Source of the DNA: Bacteroidota bacterium
GTDB taxonomy: Bacteria; Bacteroidota; Ignavibacteria; UBA10030; F1-140-MAGs086
Direction: 5' to 3'
Assembly (NCBI GenBank): GCA_005792205.1
Contig: SXSO01000066.1
Location: 1 to 8,327 of the forward strand
Length of the DNA: 8,327 bases
Part shown: positions 6,723 through 8,327 of the stretch, one piece after another
Numbering within the stretch: position 1 is the first letter of the stretch
How the letters are laid out: each line of letters starts with the position of its first letter
The notes under the pieces: generated by a model
Database searches by the model: none
Seen by the model: the letters and a program-made list of their open reading frames with translations, nothing else
What the model was told of the DNA's origin: nothing
Program-made: the position numbers and the translations under genes

Positions 6723-7403
6723 ATGAAAACTTTATTTAGTTTTATTTGTTCGTTTATTTTTCTAACGAACTTATTTTCGCAATCGAAAATTATGGTTGTT
6801 GAAGGAAATAATATTGACTTTGGAAAAATTTATAAAGGTGAAAAAATCACACGCAAATTTACAATCAAAAATATTGGAAGTGATACACTTGAAGTTTCAA
6901 ATGTTCAAGCATCTTGTGGTTGTACAGCTGCTATGATTGATAAGAAAAAAATTGCTCCAAATGATTCAGGAACGTTATCTACAACTTTTGATTCAAAAAA
7001 TTTTTCTGGAAAAGTTTCTAAAACTATCACATTGACTACAAATGATTCTATCAATTTGCAATTGCCATTAAAATTTTCTGTGACAATTCTTCAAGAATTT
7101 ACACTCACTCCACAACAAATTATTTTTAAAGAAGTTAAACTTGGAGAAACTGCAATTGCAAATCTTAAAATTAAAAATACTTCCGATAAACCATTGAAAC
7201 TTCTTTCATGGAAAAGCAGTGATAAAAATATTTTGCTTTTCAATTTTCCCCAAAAAGAAATTGCTCCAAATGAGGAAGTTGAAATAGAAGTAAAATATAC
7301 AACAACAACTTCTGGAACTTATACCAATACAATTGAAATCACAACAAATGGGAAATTTCAAAATAATCTTTCAATCCGATTTGTTGGAGTAACAAAAAAT
7401 TAA
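6723..7403 (+). CDS. Secreted DUF1573-domain protein with two immunoglobulin-like (ASH-type) repeats
   Basis: The protein has 226 residues and a clear signal peptide (lysine, then LFSFICSFIFLTNLF, probable cleavage near SQ/SK, residues 20-22), so it should act in the periplasm or at the outer surface. The first domain (about 28-120) is DUF1573: IDFGKIYKGEKITRKF, NIGSDTLEVSNVQASCGCT with the hallmark SCGC at 64-67, then KIAPNDSGTLSTTFDS and GKVSKTITLTTND. The second (about 126-222) repeats the beta-sandwich pattern (FKEVKLGETAIANLKIKN, IAPNEEVEIEVKYTT, SGTYTNTIEITTNG) but has no cysteine pair, resembling ASPM/SPD-2/Hydin-type modules. The family is common in Bacteroidota and relatives; its biochemical role is unknown to me, and the paired cysteines might bind metal or form a disulfide. 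The thiolase ATG follows the stop directly, so the two are probably co-transcribed, without an obvious functional link. Confidence 0.9.
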   Translation: MKTLFSFICSFIFLTNLFSQSKIMVVEGNNIDFGKIYKGEKITRKFTIKNIGSDTLEVSNVQASCGCTAAMIDKKKIAPNDSGTLSTTFDSKNFSGKVSKTITLTTNDSINLQLPLKFSVTILQEFTLTPQQIIFKEVKLGETAIANLKIKNTSDKPLKLLSWKSSDKNILLFNFPQKEIAPNEEVEIEVKYTTTTSGTYTNTIEITTNGKFQNNLSIRFVGVTKN

Positions 7404-8327
7404 ATGCAAAAATTTGATGCTTACATTATTGATGCTGTAAGAACTCCAATAGGAAAATATGGTGGCATTTTCAAAGATATTAGAGCAGATGATTTAGGGG
7501 CAATTCCAATTCAAAAAATTTTGGAACGAAATTTATTTGACACACAACAAATTGATGATATTTATTTTGGATGTGCAAATCAATCGGGAGAGGATAATAG
7601 AAATGTCGCACGAATGTCATCTCTACTTGCACAAGTTCCATATTCAGTTCCTGCAGTCACAATAAATCGTTTGTGTGGTTCAAGTTTGGAAGCAATAAAT
7701 ATGGCTGCAAAATCTATTTGGTGTGGAGATGTAAATTTACTTATTGCAGGAGGTGTTGAAAGTATGAGCCGTGCTCCATATTCTATTCCAAAAAATCAAA
7801 CAGGAAAATATGGAAATGTTGTTGCTTTTGATACGTCACTTGGATGGAGATATCCAAATCCAAAAATGGAAAAAATGTTTCCTCTTGAATCAATGGGAGA
7901 GACGGCAGAAAATATTGCTGAAAAATTTCAAATTAAAAGAGAACTCCAAGATGAATTTGCATTCAATAGTCACAAAAAATCTATCAATGCAATTTTGAAC
8001 AAAAAATTTTTAGATGAAATTATTCCTATTGAAATTGAAACAAAAAATGGAATCAATGTAATTTCTATTGATGAAGGTCCAAGAAGTGATACAACAATTG
8101 AAAAACTTTCTACACTTAAACCTATATTTAGAAAAAACGGAACTGTAACTGCGGGAAATTCTTCTTCTTTAAATGATGGAGCAAGTGCTGTTTTAATTGC
8201 AAGTGAAAAAAAAGCTTCTGAATTTAATTTCAAACCTATTGCAAAAATAATTTCAGTTGGAACATATGGAATTGAACCTCAATTTATGGGACTTGGACCA
8301 ATAAATGCAACAAAAATTGCATTGAAA
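7404..8327 (+). CDS. Acetyl-CoA acyltransferase (thiolase), PcaF/PaaJ-like, 3' end outside window
   Basis: An open frame from ATG 7404, immediately after the DUF1573 stop, runs 308 codons to the window edge. Thiolases have about 390-400 residues, so roughly 90 are missing. Visible motifs are DAVRTPIGKYGG (10-21), the nucleophile block NRLCGSSLEA with Cys91, AGGVESMSRAPYS (115-127), and TVTAGNSSSLNDGASA (247-262). The later GHP histidine and second catalytic cysteine lie beyond the edge. YFGCANQSGEDNRNVARM (54-71) and FDTSLGWRYPNP (142-153) closely resemble 3-oxoadipyl-CoA thiolases of aromatic catabolism, but this subgroup also includes general acetyl-CoA acetyltransferases and beta-oxidation thiolases. 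With no aromatic-degradation genes nearby, the specific substrate stays open. GNSSS-LNDG instead of the commoner GNASG-NDG is a small variation. A GGAG at 7386-7389 is too distant to be a normal ribosome site. Confidence 0.95.
   Translation, partial: MQKFDAYIIDAVRTPIGKYGGIFKDIRADDLGAIPIQKILERNLFDTQQIDDIYFGCANQSGEDNRNVARMSSLLAQVPYSVPAVTINRLCGSSLEAINMAAKSIWCGDVNLLIAGGVESMSRAPYSIPKNQTGKYGNVVAFDTSLGWRYPNPKMEKMFPLESMGETAENIAEKFQIKRELQDEFAFNSHKKSINAILNKKFLDEIIPIEIETKNGINVISIDEGPRSDTTIEKLSTLKPIFRKNGTVTAGNSSSLNDGASAVLIASEKKASEFNFKPIAKIISVGTYGIEPQFMGLGPINATKIALK

Noticed and set aside
7771..8233. Small frames on both strands (7771-7998 plus, 7970-8233 minus)
   Set aside because: Both lie inside the thiolase reading frame, which is open through the window end with conserved motifs throughout.

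Overview
The window is very AT-rich and coding-dense. Ten genes lie nearly end to end, gaps are mostly under 15 bp, and none of the start codons has a well-placed Shine-Dalgarno sequence. Low GC, AT-rich leaders without Shine-Dalgarno, a secreted SCGC-motif DUF1573 protein, ThyX instead of ThyA and a short 201-residue phosphoglycerate mutase suggest a bacterium of the Bacteroidota/Ignavibacteriota/Kapabacteria (FCB) neighbourhood. That placement is inference; no rRNA or other decisive marker is present. TAA ends most of the genes, so the standard code applies.

Layout. A rightward block (2-5470) holds metK (3' part), ahcY, a pepT-like tripeptidase gene, thyX, an EamA-family transporter and a deoxynucleoside kinase. 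It runs head-on into a leftward pair, gpmA then tmk (6677-5453); the kinase and tmk coding regions overlap by 18 bp. A 45-bp AT-only gap then separates gpmA from a divergent rightward pair: a secreted DUF1573 protein and a thiolase cut off by the window end.

Functional themes. metK and ahcY are consecutive steps of the methyl cycle (methionine to SAM; SAH to homocysteine). ThyX makes dTMP, Tmk phosphorylates it to dTDP, and the kinase gene between them would salvage deoxynucleosides, so three deoxynucleotide genes lie close together. PepT, the EamA exporter, GpmA, the DUF1573 protein and the thiolase look like ordinary housekeeping neighbours.

The most notable feature is the deoxynucleoside kinase. 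Its reading frame is intact from 4832 to 5470 except for one in-frame TAA (4886-4888), which replaces the conserved Ser/Thr right after the Walker A lysine. This may be a recent nonsense mutation, a sequence error or, less likely, a recoding event. Also worth a look are a signal-peptide-like N-terminus on PepT and an archaeal/Thermotoga-type S-adenosylhomocysteinase. I see no mobile element, CRISPR array, RNA gene or clearly novel system.
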